Origin: BP-464 sp045805505
GTDB taxonomy: Bacteria > Actinomycetota > Thermoleophilia > Solirubrobacterales > Solirubrobacteraceae
DNA: 64,000 nt
Direction: 5' to 3'
Assembly: GCA_045805505.1 (NCBI GenBank)
Contig: JBJMLA010000144.1
Location: 1-64,000 of the forward strand
Under the pieces are notes generated by a model. It was not told the DNA's origin. It was given only the letters and a program-made list of their open reading frames with translations, and did not search any database. Shown here in pieces: positions 56,565 through 64,000 of the stretch. The translations under genes and the position numbers were made by a program. Within the stretch, counting starts at the first letter, position 1; each line of letters starts with the position of its first letter.

Positions 56565-57717
56565 TGCCCTGGCCGGCATCCGCGTCCTCGACTTCACCCA
56601 GGCGTGGGCCGGTCCGCTGTGTACCCAGACGCTCGCGGACTTCGGCGCCGATGTCGTCAAGGTCGAATCCGAGACGCGCCCTGACGTCTCGCGCATGATG
56701 GGCCCCTACCCCGAGGCGGCCGACGTCGACTTGTCGGGCTACTTCCTCGAGCTCAATCGCAACAAGCGGTCGGTCGCGCTGAACCTGCGCCTCCCGGAGG
56801 AGGTCGAGATCGCGCGGCGCCTGGCCGAGCAGGCGGACGTGGTCGTCGAGAACTTCGCCCCCGGGGTGCTCGATCGCCTCGGCTTGGGCTATGACGTCCT
56901 CAAGGAGACCCGGCCTGACCTCGTGATGCTGTCGATCTCCGGCTTCGGCGCGACCGGACCCGACCGGGCCGCGGTGGCCTTCGGCCAGCAGATCGAGGCA
57001 GAGAGCGGGCTCATGTCCCTGACCGGCTACGGCGACGGTGTCCCGATGAAACCGGGGGTGTCCTACCCCGACCCGGTCGCCGGTGTGGCCGGGGTAGGCG
57101 CCGTGATGGCGGCGCTGTTGCATCGGGACCGGACCGGCGAAGGGCAGTGGATCGACCTCTCGATGCTCGAGATCACCGCGGCGCTTCTCGTCCAGCCGCT
57201 GATGGAGTACGCCCGCACGGGGGTCTCGCCCGCGGCGACCGGCAACGCGAGCGCGCTGTGGTCTCCGCACGGGATCTACCCCGCCACCGGCGAGGACCGG
57301 TGGATCGCCATCGAGTGCGACGACGAGGAGCAGTGGCGGGCGCTTGCGTCGCGCGCCGGCCTCGGGTGGGAGGACGACCCGCGCTTCGCGTCGAACGCCG
57401 AACGCCTGGCCTACCGCGGCGAGCTCGACGCCGCCTTGGGCGCCTGGACCGCGGGGCAGGACCGCGACGCGATCGCCGACGAGCTCCAGGCTGCGGGCGT
57501 GCCCGCAGCGGCCGTCGCCGACGTCGCCGATCTCCATGCCGATCCCCACCTGCGTGCGCGGGGCTGGTGGCAGACCGTCGAGCATGCGCGTGCCGGCCGC
57601 CTCGATCTCCAGGGTCCACCGGCGCGGCTGACCGCGACGCCCGCCCGCGTGCGCCTGGCTCCTCCGTTGCTCGGCGAGCACACCGAGGCCGTCAAAGCGG
57701 AGCTCGCGCGTGCCTGA
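56557..57717 (+). CDS. CaiB/BaiF class III CoA-transferase, catalytic type
   Basis: 386 residues from a TTG at 56557. Family motifs: RVLDFTQAWAGPLCTQTLADFG, VKVESETRPD, NRNKRSVALNLR, ENFAPGVLDRLGLGY and SISGFGATGPD. The catalytic Asp is present in the GVSYPDPVAGVAG segment (about residue 170-180), the place of Asp169 in formyl-CoA transferase. It moves CoA between a donor acyl-CoA and a free acid. 8-bp overlaps with both neighbours. The next gene is a paralogue without this Asp. Confidence 0.9.
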   Translation: MADALAGIRVLDFTQAWAGPLCTQTLADFGADVVKVESETRPDVSRMMGPYPEAADVDLSGYFLELNRNKRSVALNLRLPEEVEIARRLAEQADVVVENFAPGVLDRLGLGYDVLKETRPDLVMLSISGFGATGPDRAAVAFGQQIEAESGLMSLTGYGDGVPMKPGVSYPDPVAGVAGVGAVMAALLHRDRTGEGQWIDLSMLEITAALLVQPLMEYARTGVSPAATGNASALWSPHGIYPATGEDRWIAIECDDEEQWRALASRAGLGWEDDPRFASNAERLAYRGELDAALGAWTAGQDRDAIADELQAAGVPAAAVADVADLHADPHLRARGWWQTVEHARAGRLDLQGPPARLTATPARVRLAPPLLGEHTEAVKAELARA

Positions 57718-58822
57718 GGGCCCCCTCTCCGGCGTCCAGGTCGTCGAGGTCGCCTCGATGGCCGCGGGCCCGTTCTGCGCGCGGCTGCTGGGCGACTACG
57801 GCGCCGACGTGGTCAAGGTCGAGCCACCCGAGGGCGATCCTCTGCGAACGCTGGACGCCGACTGGTTCGCGGGACTGAACACCAACAAGCGGTCGGTCGT
57901 CGCCGACCTCGACACGCAGGACGGCCGCGACGGCGTCGCCGCGCTGATTGCCCGCGCCGACCTGCTCGTCTGTGACCTCTCGGGCGAAGATCTGCTGCTG
58001 CTGGAAGACGTGCTCGACGATGCGCCGGCGGCCCTCGTCGTCGTGTCCATCACGCCGTTCGGCCGGACGGGTCCGCGTGCCGGATGGCGCGGGGGAGACC
58101 TCGTCGCTGCCGCCTCCGGCGGACTCGCCCACATCACGGGAGACCCCGACCGCGAGCCGCTGGTCCCCGGCGGCCGGCAGATGTGGCACATGGCCGGCCT
58201 CAGCGGCTTCTCAGCCGGCCTCGTGGCGCTGTGGCACGCTCGCCGCACCGGCGAGGGCCAGCTCGTCGACGTCTCTCTTCAGGAGGTCGCCGCCGGGGTC
58301 CTCGAATGCGCCGTGACGCCGCTGCAGATGCACGGTCGCGTCCGTGGGCGTATGGGTACCCATCACCCCGCGGTCCACGGAGTCGGTCTTCAGCGACTCG
58401 GCGACGGGCACTGGTTGTTCGTCGGCACGCTGCCGCAGCTGCGGATGTGGGAGACCGTGCGGGAGCTCATGGGCGACCCGGAGTGGGCGCAGGACGAGCG
58501 CTGGAACGACGCCGGCGTCCGGCGCGCCCACGCCGACGAGATAGACGCGCTCGCGGCGCCCATCTTCGGCGAGATGGAGACGGCCGACATCTACCCGCAG
58601 ATGAAGGCCGGGCGCGTGCCCGTCGGGCTGGTGCGCGACATGACCGATCTGCATGACCCCGAAGGACAGCTCGCCGCACGCGACTTCTTCACGGCGGCGC
58701 CCGACGGCGCCCTCCATCCCGGAGCGCCGTGGCGGATGGAGGCGAGCCCATGGGCACTGCGCCTCGCCGCTCCGTTGCTGGACCCCACTTCACAGCCGCC
58801 CCCAACCAGGAGCAACACATGA
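57710..58822 (+). CDS. CaiB/BaiF class III CoA-transferase, catalytic Asp absent
   Basis: 370 residues from a GTG at 57710. QVVEVASMAAGPFCARLLGDYG, VKVEPPEGDP and NTNKRSVVADLDTQ place it in the CaiB/BaiF family. Aligned with its upstream neighbour, the catalytic Asp position (YPDPVAG) reads QMWHMAG, so Asp is replaced by Trp. It is therefore probably the non-catalytic half of a heteromeric transferase with the preceding gene. 8-bp overlap upstream; ATGA overlap with the crotonase downstream. Confidence 0.88.
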   Translation: MPEGPLSGVQVVEVASMAAGPFCARLLGDYGADVVKVEPPEGDPLRTLDADWFAGLNTNKRSVVADLDTQDGRDGVAALIARADLLVCDLSGEDLLLLEDVLDDAPAALVVVSITPFGRTGPRAGWRGGDLVAAASGGLAHITGDPDREPLVPGGRQMWHMAGLSGFSAGLVALWHARRTGEGQLVDVSLQEVAAGVLECAVTPLQMHGRVRGRMGTHHPAVHGVGLQRLGDGHWLFVGTLPQLRMWETVRELMGDPEWAQDERWNDAGVRRAHADEIDALAAPIFGEMETADIYPQMKAGRVPVGLVRDMTDLHDPEGQLAARDFFTAAPDGALHPGAPWRMEASPWALRLAAPLLDPTSQPPPTRSNT

Positions 58823-59577
58823 GCAACGACTCAGTCCACCTCTCCATCGACGATCTGGGCATCGCCACGGTCACGATCGAGCGGCCGCCGGTCAACGCGC
58901 TCCGCTTCGCGGACATCGCCGTCATCAACGACACGTTCAAGCGCATCGAGGAGGACGAAGCGGTGCGGGTGGTGGTTCTGACGGGGGCAGGCGAGCGGGC
59001 GTTCATCGCGGGCGCGGACGTCCACGAGCTCGCTGCACTCACGCCCGAGACCGCGATCTCGAACACGGATCTCGTGCAGGAGTGCGTCGATCGCGTCTAC
59101 GAGCTGCGCCAGCCCGTCATCTGCGCCATGAACGGACCCGCGATCGGCTCGGGTGTCGCCTTCGCCTCGGCGTCTGACATCCGCGTGGCCAGCACCAAGG
59201 CCACGTTCCATCTCCCCGAGGTCAACCTCGGCGTGCTCGGCGGGTCCAAGCACATGGCCCGCATCGCCCCTCCGGGGGCGACGCGACTGATGATGTACAC
59301 GGGCTGGCCCATGAGCGCCCAGGAGGCCTACCGGCTCGGGGCCGTGGACCGCCTCGTCGAGCCCGGCGAGCTGATGAACGAGGCCATGACCATCGCCAAG
59401 GAGATCGCCTCGAAGCTGCCCGTGGCGGTGCGGATGGCCAAGGACGGCCTGAACCGGACCGAGATGATGAAGCTCGCCGAGGGCTACGCCTACGAGTGTG
59501 GCCTGACCGCGGAGCTGCGGCGCGATCCGGAGTCCGCGGCACAGGCGCAGTCGTTCTTCGAACGGGGCAAGGTCTGA
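58819..59577 (+). CDS. Enoyl-CoA hydratase/isomerase (crotonase) family
   Basis: 252 residues. Oxyanion-hole segments ERAFIAGADVHEL and NGPAIGSGVAFASASDI and the FHLPEVNLGVLGG segment are crotonase hallmarks. Of the two Glu residues of enoyl-CoA hydratase, the second (LPEVNLG) is kept but the first (GGCELA) reads GSGVAFA, so standard hydration is uncertain and isomerase, hydrolase or C-C lyase activity is possible. ATGA overlap with the transferase, one-base overlap with the RidA gene. Confidence 0.88.
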   Translation: MSNDSVHLSIDDLGIATVTIERPPVNALRFADIAVINDTFKRIEEDEAVRVVVLTGAGERAFIAGADVHELAALTPETAISNTDLVQECVDRVYELRQPVICAMNGPAIGSGVAFASASDIRVASTKATFHLPEVNLGVLGGSKHMARIAPPGATRLMMYTGWPMSAQEAYRLGAVDRLVEPGELMNEAMTIAKEIASKLPVAVRMAKDGLNRTEMMKLAEGYAYECGLTAELRRDPESAAQAQSFFERGKV

Positions 59578-59963
59578 TGCGCGAGGTTCTCGACGTCGGC
59601 TGGATGCACTTCAGCGGCTACACGTTCTCGCCGGCCGTGCGGGCCGGGGATCACCTCTACATCTCGGGCATGACCGCGTCGTCGGACGACGGCAAGATCG
59701 TGTCCCCCGGCGACATCGTGGGGCAGACGCGGTTCATATTTCTCAAGGCCCAGCACGTGCTGGGGGCGGCGGGTGGCTCAATGGCCGATGTCGTGATGAC
59801 GCGTGACTACTTCACGACCACCGATGGCTACGCGGGTACGGCGGACGTGCGGCGGGAGTTCTTCGGCGAGACGTTCCCCGCGGCGACCGGCGTCAAGGTC
59901 GCCGGGCTCCTGCGGCGCGATGCGCTCATCGAGATCGAGTTCGTCGCGGTCCTGACGTCGTGA
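59577..59963 (+). CDS. RidA (YjgF/UK114) family protein
   Basis: 128 residues. AVRAGDHLYISGMTAS, RFIFLKAQHVLGAAGGSMAD and the C-terminal VAGLLRRDALIEIEFVAVL correspond to the RidA trimer fold, with an Arg and Glu near the C-terminus at the active-site cleft. RidA members hydrolyse reactive enamines and imines or, as in RutC, 3-aminoacrylate; some catalyse other hydrolyses. Presence with a RutA-like enzyme in one cluster suggests a nitrogen-containing intermediate, but this is inference. Confidence 0.85.
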   Translation: MREVLDVGWMHFSGYTFSPAVRAGDHLYISGMTASSDDGKIVSPGDIVGQTRFIFLKAQHVLGAAGGSMADVVMTRDYFTTTDGYAGTADVRREFFGETFPAATGVKVAGLLRRDALIEIEFVAVLTS

Positions 59964-60421
59964 CCGACCAGAAGTACTTCGAAGATTTCGTCGTCGGCGA
60001 ACGCTGGGAATCACCATCCCGCACGCTCAACGATGCGCACTTCCTCGCCTTCTCCGCGCTGACGGGCGACACCCACCCCGTCCACAATGATGACGTCTAC
60101 GCGGCGGCCCATCCCTTCGGCAAGCGCGTAGCGCACGGCCTGCTCATGGCCTCCATCACGGCACTGGGCGGCTCGGACCTCGCGCCGCAGGTCCACGAGG
60201 CGATCCTCGCCTTCGTCGAACAGCGCACCACGTTCCGCAAACCCGGCCTGATCGGCGACACCGTGCGGCCGGTGTTCGAGGTCGTCGCCTGCGAGCCGAA
60301 ACGCGGAGAGAAGGGCATCGTGCGCATCCGCGTGGCGGTGCTCGGCAGTGACGGCGAGGAGCTGCTCGAGGGCGAGCACGCCTACCTCATCAAGGGCCGC
60401 AACTGGTCGGCGCCTGCGTGA
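59960..60421 (+). CDS. MaoC-like (R)-specific enoyl-CoA hydratase
   Basis: 153 residues from a GTG overlapping the RidA stop (GTGA). DAHFLAFSALTGDTHPVHND is the hydratase-2 motif with catalytic Asp and His both present, unlike the MaoC protein at 48301. C-terminal strands FRKPGLIGDTVRPVFEV complete a hot-dog fold. It should hydrate a 2-enoyl-CoA and may do the hydration that the altered crotonase cannot. GTGA overlap with the thiolase. Confidence 0.85.
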   Translation: MTDQKYFEDFVVGERWESPSRTLNDAHFLAFSALTGDTHPVHNDDVYAAAHPFGKRVAHGLLMASITALGGSDLAPQVHEAILAFVEQRTTFRKPGLIGDTVRPVFEVVACEPKRGEKGIVRIRVAVLGSDGEELLEGEHAYLIKGRNWSAPA

Positions 60422-61590
60422 GCGGTCCCCGGAGCGTCATCGTCGACGCCGTCCGCTCGCCGGTGGGGCGGGCGCACAAGGGCTCGCTCGTGGACGTCCG
60501 GCCTGACGACCTGGCGGGTGCCGTCGTGCGTGCGTTGCTCGACCGCAATCCGGCCGCCGAGGAAGCGGGCATCGACGAGCTGGTCTGTGGCTGCGCCTAC
60601 CCCTGGGGCGAGCAGGGCTACAACGTCGGCCGTCAGGTTGCGCTGCTGGCCGGTCTCCCCGACACCACTCCGGCGTTCACGGTCGCGCGCGCCTGCGCGT
60701 CCTCCCTGCAGGCGCTGCGCAGCGCCGACCATGCGGTGCGCGCCGGAGAGGGCGACGTCTACATCGTCTCGGGCGTCGAATCGGTCAGCCGGGTCGGGCG
60801 CGATCGTCATCTCGCGACGCCGAACCCCCGGCTCGACTCCGAGCAGGACGGGGAGCTGATCGCCGACGTGTTCATGCCGATGCTCGAGACCGCGGAGCGG
60901 GTTGCGGAGCGCTACGGGATATCCCGTGAGGAGATGGATGCCTACGGCCAGCGCAGCCAGGAGCGCGCCGTGGCCGCCCAGCGCGACGGGTCCTTCGCTC
61001 GGGAGATCGTCCCGGTCGTACGGGCTGACGGCGAGACCGTGACCGCGGATGACGGGCCGCGACCGGGCTCGACGATCGCGGGTCTCGCTGCTCTGTCGCC
61101 TGTTCTCGGCGAAGGCGGGTCCGTGACGGCCGGGAACTCGTCGCCGCTCAACGACGGCGCGGCGGCGCTGTTGGTGATGTCGCAGGAGCGAGCCGCCGAA
61201 CTGGGGCTGCGCCCGCGTGCTCGCATCGTGGCGTCGGGGGTGTCGGCGCTGGATCCCACCATGATGGGGATGGGGCCCGTGGAGGCCGTGCGGCGCGCGC
61301 TCGCCTACGCCGGTCTGCGATTGGACGACATGGACGTCATCGAGCTCAATGAGGCGTTCGCCGCCCAGGTCATCCCGGTCATGCGCGAGCTGGGCACCGA
61401 CGAGGACGATCCACGCCTGAACCCCCGCGGCGGGGCTATCGCTCTGGGGCATCCGTTCGGGATGACCGGCGCGCGCATCATGACGACGTTGCTCAACGGC
61501 CTCGAGATCGCGGATGGCCGTTATGGACTGGAGACGATGTGCGTGGGCGGCGGGCAGGGGCAGGCGATGATCGTCGAGCGGCTGGCGTGA
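60418..61590 (+). CDS. Thiolase (acetyl-CoA acyltransferase)
   Basis: 390 residues from a GTG at 60418. Catalytic residues: Cys93 in FTVARACASSLQAL, the NEAFAAQ segment, His in ALGHPFGMTGAR, and the second Cys in MCVGGGQGQA. It cleaves a 3-ketoacyl-CoA with CoA to release acetyl-CoA or another acyl-CoA. No 3-hydroxyacyl-CoA dehydrogenase is encoded between the hydratase and this thiolase, so one must come from elsewhere or the substrate is already a ketone. Confidence 0.93.
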   Translation: MSGPRSVIVDAVRSPVGRAHKGSLVDVRPDDLAGAVVRALLDRNPAAEEAGIDELVCGCAYPWGEQGYNVGRQVALLAGLPDTTPAFTVARACASSLQALRSADHAVRAGEGDVYIVSGVESVSRVGRDRHLATPNPRLDSEQDGELIADVFMPMLETAERVAERYGISREEMDAYGQRSQERAVAAQRDGSFAREIVPVVRADGETVTADDGPRPGSTIAGLAALSPVLGEGGSVTAGNSSPLNDGAAALLVMSQERAAELGLRPRARIVASGVSALDPTMMGMGPVEAVRRALAYAGLRLDDMDVIELNEAFAAQVIPVMRELGTDEDDPRLNPRGGAIALGHPFGMTGARIMTTLLNGLEIADGRYGLETMCVGGGQGQAMIVERLA

Positions 61591-62564
61591 CCGGCTGCAT
61601 CGGCGTCGTCCTGCCGACGCGATATCCGGAGCCACTGCTGCGCTATCTGGACCTCGTCCGCCGGGCTGAGGATCTCGGGCTGGCCACGGCTTGGTTCACC
61701 GAGATCGCCGGCGCGGACGCCGTCGCGCTGGCGGCGGCCGCCGCGCCGCTCACCGAGCGGATCCGGCTGGCGACCGGCGTCGTTCCGGTCGCCACGCGCA
61801 CGCCACAGCTCATGGCGATGGGGGCCCTGACGTTGCAGGGGCTCTCCGGCGGCCGGGCCGTGCTCGGCCTGGGGGCGTCGACGCCGGCCATCATCGAGGG
61901 CTGGCACGGCCGCCCGGCCGACGTGCTCCTGGAGCAGCTCGAGGAGACCATCGGCGCCGTGCGCGCCGCCATGGTCGGCGAGGACGTTCACGGGCCGCGC
62001 CTGCGGTCGACGGGGTTTCACCCCACGGTCCGGCGCAACGGAGCGCTGCCGATCTACCTCGCCGCACTCGGACCGAAGGCCATCGCGCTGGCCGCGCGGT
62101 CGGCGGAGGGCGTGATCCTGACGCTGTCGACCGCTGAGCATCTCGGGCAGATTTCGCACGCCCTGCCCGACCCGGCGTCGGACCAGGCCACAGCCCTGGT
62201 GGCCTACGTCCGGATCGCCGTCGACCGCGACGCCGGAGCCGCGATGGCCTGGATGGCCCGGGAACTGGCCTGGTACGGCTCGTCGAAGGCCTATCGGGCG
62301 CATTTCCGGCGCCAGGGCTTCGTGACCGAGATGGATGCCGTCGAACTGGCCTGGTCCAAGCGCGATCAGCAGGCGGCCGTTGCAGCGATCTCCGACGACA
62401 TGTGCCGCCGCCTCTCGGTGATCGGCAGTGCCGCGGAGGCCCGCGCCCAGGTCGAGGCGTTGCTCGCGGAGGGCGCGGACGAGGTGGCCTGCTACTTCAT
62501 CGACGCCGACCGTGAGGGCGTGGCCGGAATGACCGATCAGCTCGAGCGACTGGCGCGAGCATGA
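61587..62564 (+). CDS. LLM-class (F420- or FMN-dependent) oxidoreductase
   Basis: 325 residues from a GTG overlapping the thiolase stop (GTGA). GCIGVVLPTRYPEPLLRYLD, AEDLGLATAWFTEIAG, TERIRLATGVVPVATRTP and LSGGRAVLGLGAS are typical of luciferase-like TIM barrels; the sequence resembles F420-dependent methylene-H4MPT-reductase-like actinobacterial proteins more than RutA. It would oxidise or reduce an alcohol/ketone or enoyl group. It might supply the missing dehydrogenase step before the thiolase. Last gene of the long plus-strand operon. Confidence 0.82.
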   Translation: MTGCIGVVLPTRYPEPLLRYLDLVRRAEDLGLATAWFTEIAGADAVALAAAAAPLTERIRLATGVVPVATRTPQLMAMGALTLQGLSGGRAVLGLGASTPAIIEGWHGRPADVLLEQLEETIGAVRAAMVGEDVHGPRLRSTGFHPTVRRNGALPIYLAALGPKAIALAARSAEGVILTLSTAEHLGQISHALPDPASDQATALVAYVRIAVDRDAGAAMAWMARELAWYGSSKAYRAHFRRQGFVTEMDAVELAWSKRDQQAAVAAISDDMCRRLSVIGSAAEARAQVEALLAEGADEVACYFIDADREGVAGMTDQLERLARA

Positions 62565-62575
62565 TCGGTCCGCGC

Positions 62576-63349
62576 TCAGCCGGCGGCGTCCTCGGCGCGG
62601 TGGCGCGCGTGCCGCCAGACCCGCTCGTACTCGGGGCGCAGGAAGGCGAGGTGCTCGCGCATCTCCCGCTCCGCCGCACTGGCGTTGCCGCTGGTGATCG
62701 CAGCGCCGATGCGCAGGTGGTCGGCGTGGACCTGCTCGTGGAAGGCCGGCCCCAGGTCGGTCCGCTGCAGTGCGGTCTGCAGCACGGTGAAGATCGGCTG
62801 GGCGGCGACGTAGAGCAACGTGTTCCCGCTCGCCTCGACGACGACCGAGTGGAACTCCTTGTTGTAGCCGAACTGCTCGCTCTCGGTCAGCCCCAGCTTT
62901 CCCTCGGGTGTGGCGGCGTCGAGGCGGTGAAGCAACTCGGGATCGCGGCGCTCGGCAGCCAGGCGGGCGGCCGGGACCTCGAGCAGCTCGCGGACCTCGA
63001 GGAACTCGTCGAGGGAGACCTCCTGCGATGCGGTCAGGAGATTGATGTTCGCGTGGAGGAACTCCGAGATGTGATCGACGCTCGGCAGCGTGACGAAGCT
63101 GCCACCGCCGGTGCCCTTCGAGGTCTCGATGAGACGGTGGGCTGCGAGCACGCGCAGGGCCTCACGGATGGTCGCTCGGCTGACTCCGAACTCCCGAGCG
63201 AGCATGACCTCCGTCGGCAGCCGCATGCCGGGCCGCAGCTCGCCGGCGAGGATCAGTTCCCGCAGCTGGTCGGCGACCTGCTCGTAGGCCTTTCGGACGC
63301 GTTTGACCGGCATCCCGCCCGGTGTCGCCGCATTGGGGACGAGAGCCAT
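62576..63349 (-). CDS. FadR-type GntR transcriptional regulator
   Basis: 257 residues from the ATG at 63349; an ATG at 63313 (PVKRVRKAYEQV) is an alternative. The winged helix reads LRPGMRLPTEVMLAREFGVS and RATIREALRVLAAHRLIETS; the FCD domain (about 100-240) has VRELLEVPAARLAAERRD, NKEFHSVVVEASGN and HADHLRIGAAITSGN with the usual metal-binding His residues. It is divergent from the alpha/beta hydrolase (59 bp between starts). It is the best candidate to bind the AAGTYKGACAT repeats of the cluster. Confidence 0.9.
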   Translation of the reverse strand: MALVPNAATPGGMPVKRVRKAYEQVADQLRELILAGELRPGMRLPTEVMLAREFGVSRATIREALRVLAAHRLIETSKGTGGGSFVTLPSVDHISEFLHANINLLTASQEVSLDEFLEVRELLEVPAARLAAERRDPELLHRLDAATPEGKLGLTESEQFGYNKEFHSVVVEASGNTLLYVAAQPIFTVLQTALQRTDLGPAFHEQVHADHLRIGAAITSGNASAAEREMREHLAFLRPEYERVWRHARHRAEDAAG

Positions 63350-63408
63350 GTGCCGAAGTCTACGTTCGACACCCAGCCGGACGCCAACCACCATCGGCGG
63401 GGGTACGC

Positions 63409-64000
63409 ATGAGCACGCCAGAGCATCCACCAGCTCGGGTCAGGGGCTACGTGACCACAAGCACCGGGCAGCTGCATTACGCCCGTGCGGGCGACGGCGT
63501 CCCGGCGGTGCTGATCCACCAATCGCCCTCCAGCCATGCGATGTGGGACCCGATCCTCCCGATGCTGGCGGCCCGCGGCTACTCCGCGATAGCCGTCGAC
63601 CTGCCCGGGCACGGCATGTCGGATCCGCTCCCGGAGAAGCCGTCGGTCGAGGACTACGCCGACAGCCTCGAAGACCTGCTCACGGGGCTCGGGATCGCTC
63701 GCTGTCACTTGGTCGGACATCACACCGGGGTGGCGGTGGCGCTCTCGTTCGCGGCGCGGCATCCCAGGCGGGTGGGGCGCATCGCCGGCTGGGGCATTCC
63801 GCTGCTCGACGAGGAGACCGCGCGTGCGATGGCCACCGAACCCGGACCGCGCTATGACCGCGATGGGGGCGAGGTCATCGCTCGCTGGAAGACCTATTGG
63901 AAGTACGCGCGCGAGGGGTCGCCGCCTGGCCCGATCGTCCGCTCCCTCACCGAGGTCCTGCTCACCGGCGACCGGCGGGCGGACGCTCACAACGCGCTCG
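63409..64000 (+). CDS. Alpha/beta hydrolase, 3'-truncated by window edge
   Basis: 197 residues visible from the ATG at 63409, open at the right edge. The fold is clear: VPAVLIHQSPSSHAMWDPIL (oxyanion loop), AIAVDLPGHGMSDPLP, and the nucleophile elbow LVGHHTGVAVALSFAARHP. The usual Ser of G-x-S-x-G is His here (GHHTG), so classic serine hydrolase chemistry is doubtful. It could be a C-C bond hydrolase relative of the meta-cleavage type or a non-hydrolytic member. The catalytic acid and His, normally near residues 220-260, are outside the window. Confidence 0.85.
   Translation, partial: MSTPEHPPARVRGYVTTSTGQLHYARAGDGVPAVLIHQSPSSHAMWDPILPMLAARGYSAIAVDLPGHGMSDPLPEKPSVEDYADSLEDLLTGLGIARCHLVGHHTGVAVALSFAARHPRRVGRIAGWGIPLLDEETARAMATEPGPRYDRDGGEVIARWKTYWKYAREGSPPGPIVRSLTEVLLTGDRRADAHNAL

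Overview
The window is about 64 kb of uniformly GC-rich chromosomal DNA with very tight gene packing, many GTG/TTG starts and many 1-, 4- or 8-bp start/stop overlaps. The gene content points to a soil-type, high-GC actinobacterium: a class II DAHP synthase, a Stf0-like sulfotransferase, VanS-like kinases, abundant c-di-GMP and PAS proteins, and secreted proteins with a fibronectin-like 'FEWGTTTEYG' domain. That last domain style makes me favour the Thermoleophilia / Solirubrobacterales; this is inference from protein style, not a measured placement. I see no rRNA, tRNA, CRISPR, transposase or phage genes.

Region 1 (1-9.8 kb) is housekeeping and stress: a phosphate-binding protein operon running off the left edge, an Rrf2 regulator, a 1-Cys peroxiredoxin, a sulfatase back to back with a sulfotransferase, a Kup potassium transporter, and an operon of a small SRPBCC-like protein, a zinc alcohol dehydrogenase and a small membrane protein. 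Region 2 (9.9-18.8 kb) holds a 1214-residue GGDEF-EAL-GAF-GGDEF protein, a mannitol dehydrogenase with a HAD hydrolase, and a DAHP synthase translationally coupled to a CDP-glycerol glycerophosphotransferase-like enzyme.

Region 3 (18.8-36.3 kb) is a signalling island: a PAS-PP2C phosphatase, PAS-LuxR and EAL proteins, a VanRS-like two-component system beside a VanY-like carboxypeptidase, a hybrid kinase/NarL regulator operon, then five tightly packed genes (28.7-36.3 kb): a membrane-anchored HD-GYP protein that has lost its metal ligands, a small protein, a HAMP-repeat hybrid kinase, a REC-PAS-GGDEF-EAL protein and an intact REC-HD-GYP phosphodiesterase. A 43-bp conserved element precedes the first and third of these five genes.

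Region 4 (37.2-42.6 kb) is a glycolate/glyoxylate operon: glcD, glcE, glcF and an A-type malate synthase. It diverges from a GntR regulator across a 51-bp imperfect palindrome.

Region 5 (42.6-64 kb) is a large catabolic cluster for an unidentified, probably carboxylated or ring-derived substrate. It contains a FAH-type hydratase, a RutA-like flavin monooxygenase, an enoate-reductase-like OYE, an acyl-CoA dehydrogenase / itaconyl-CoA-hydratase-like MaoC / CitE-like lyase trio, a ribose-type ABC importer, two EthD-like small proteins, a metallo-beta-lactamase-fold hydrolase, an acyl-CoA synthetase, two tandem class III CoA-transferases (the second lacking the catalytic Asp), a crotonase, a RidA protein, a second MaoC, a thiolase, a second LLM enzyme, a FadR-type regulator and an alpha/beta hydrolase with His in the nucleophile position, cut by the right edge. 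Imports, CoA activation, beta-oxidation-like steps and C-C cleavage are all present, and glyoxylate from a CitE-type cleavage could feed the neighbouring malate synthase. Short repeats of the type AAGTYKGACAT sit at three promoter positions in this cluster and suggest one shared regulator. This cluster is the best candidate for an undescribed system.
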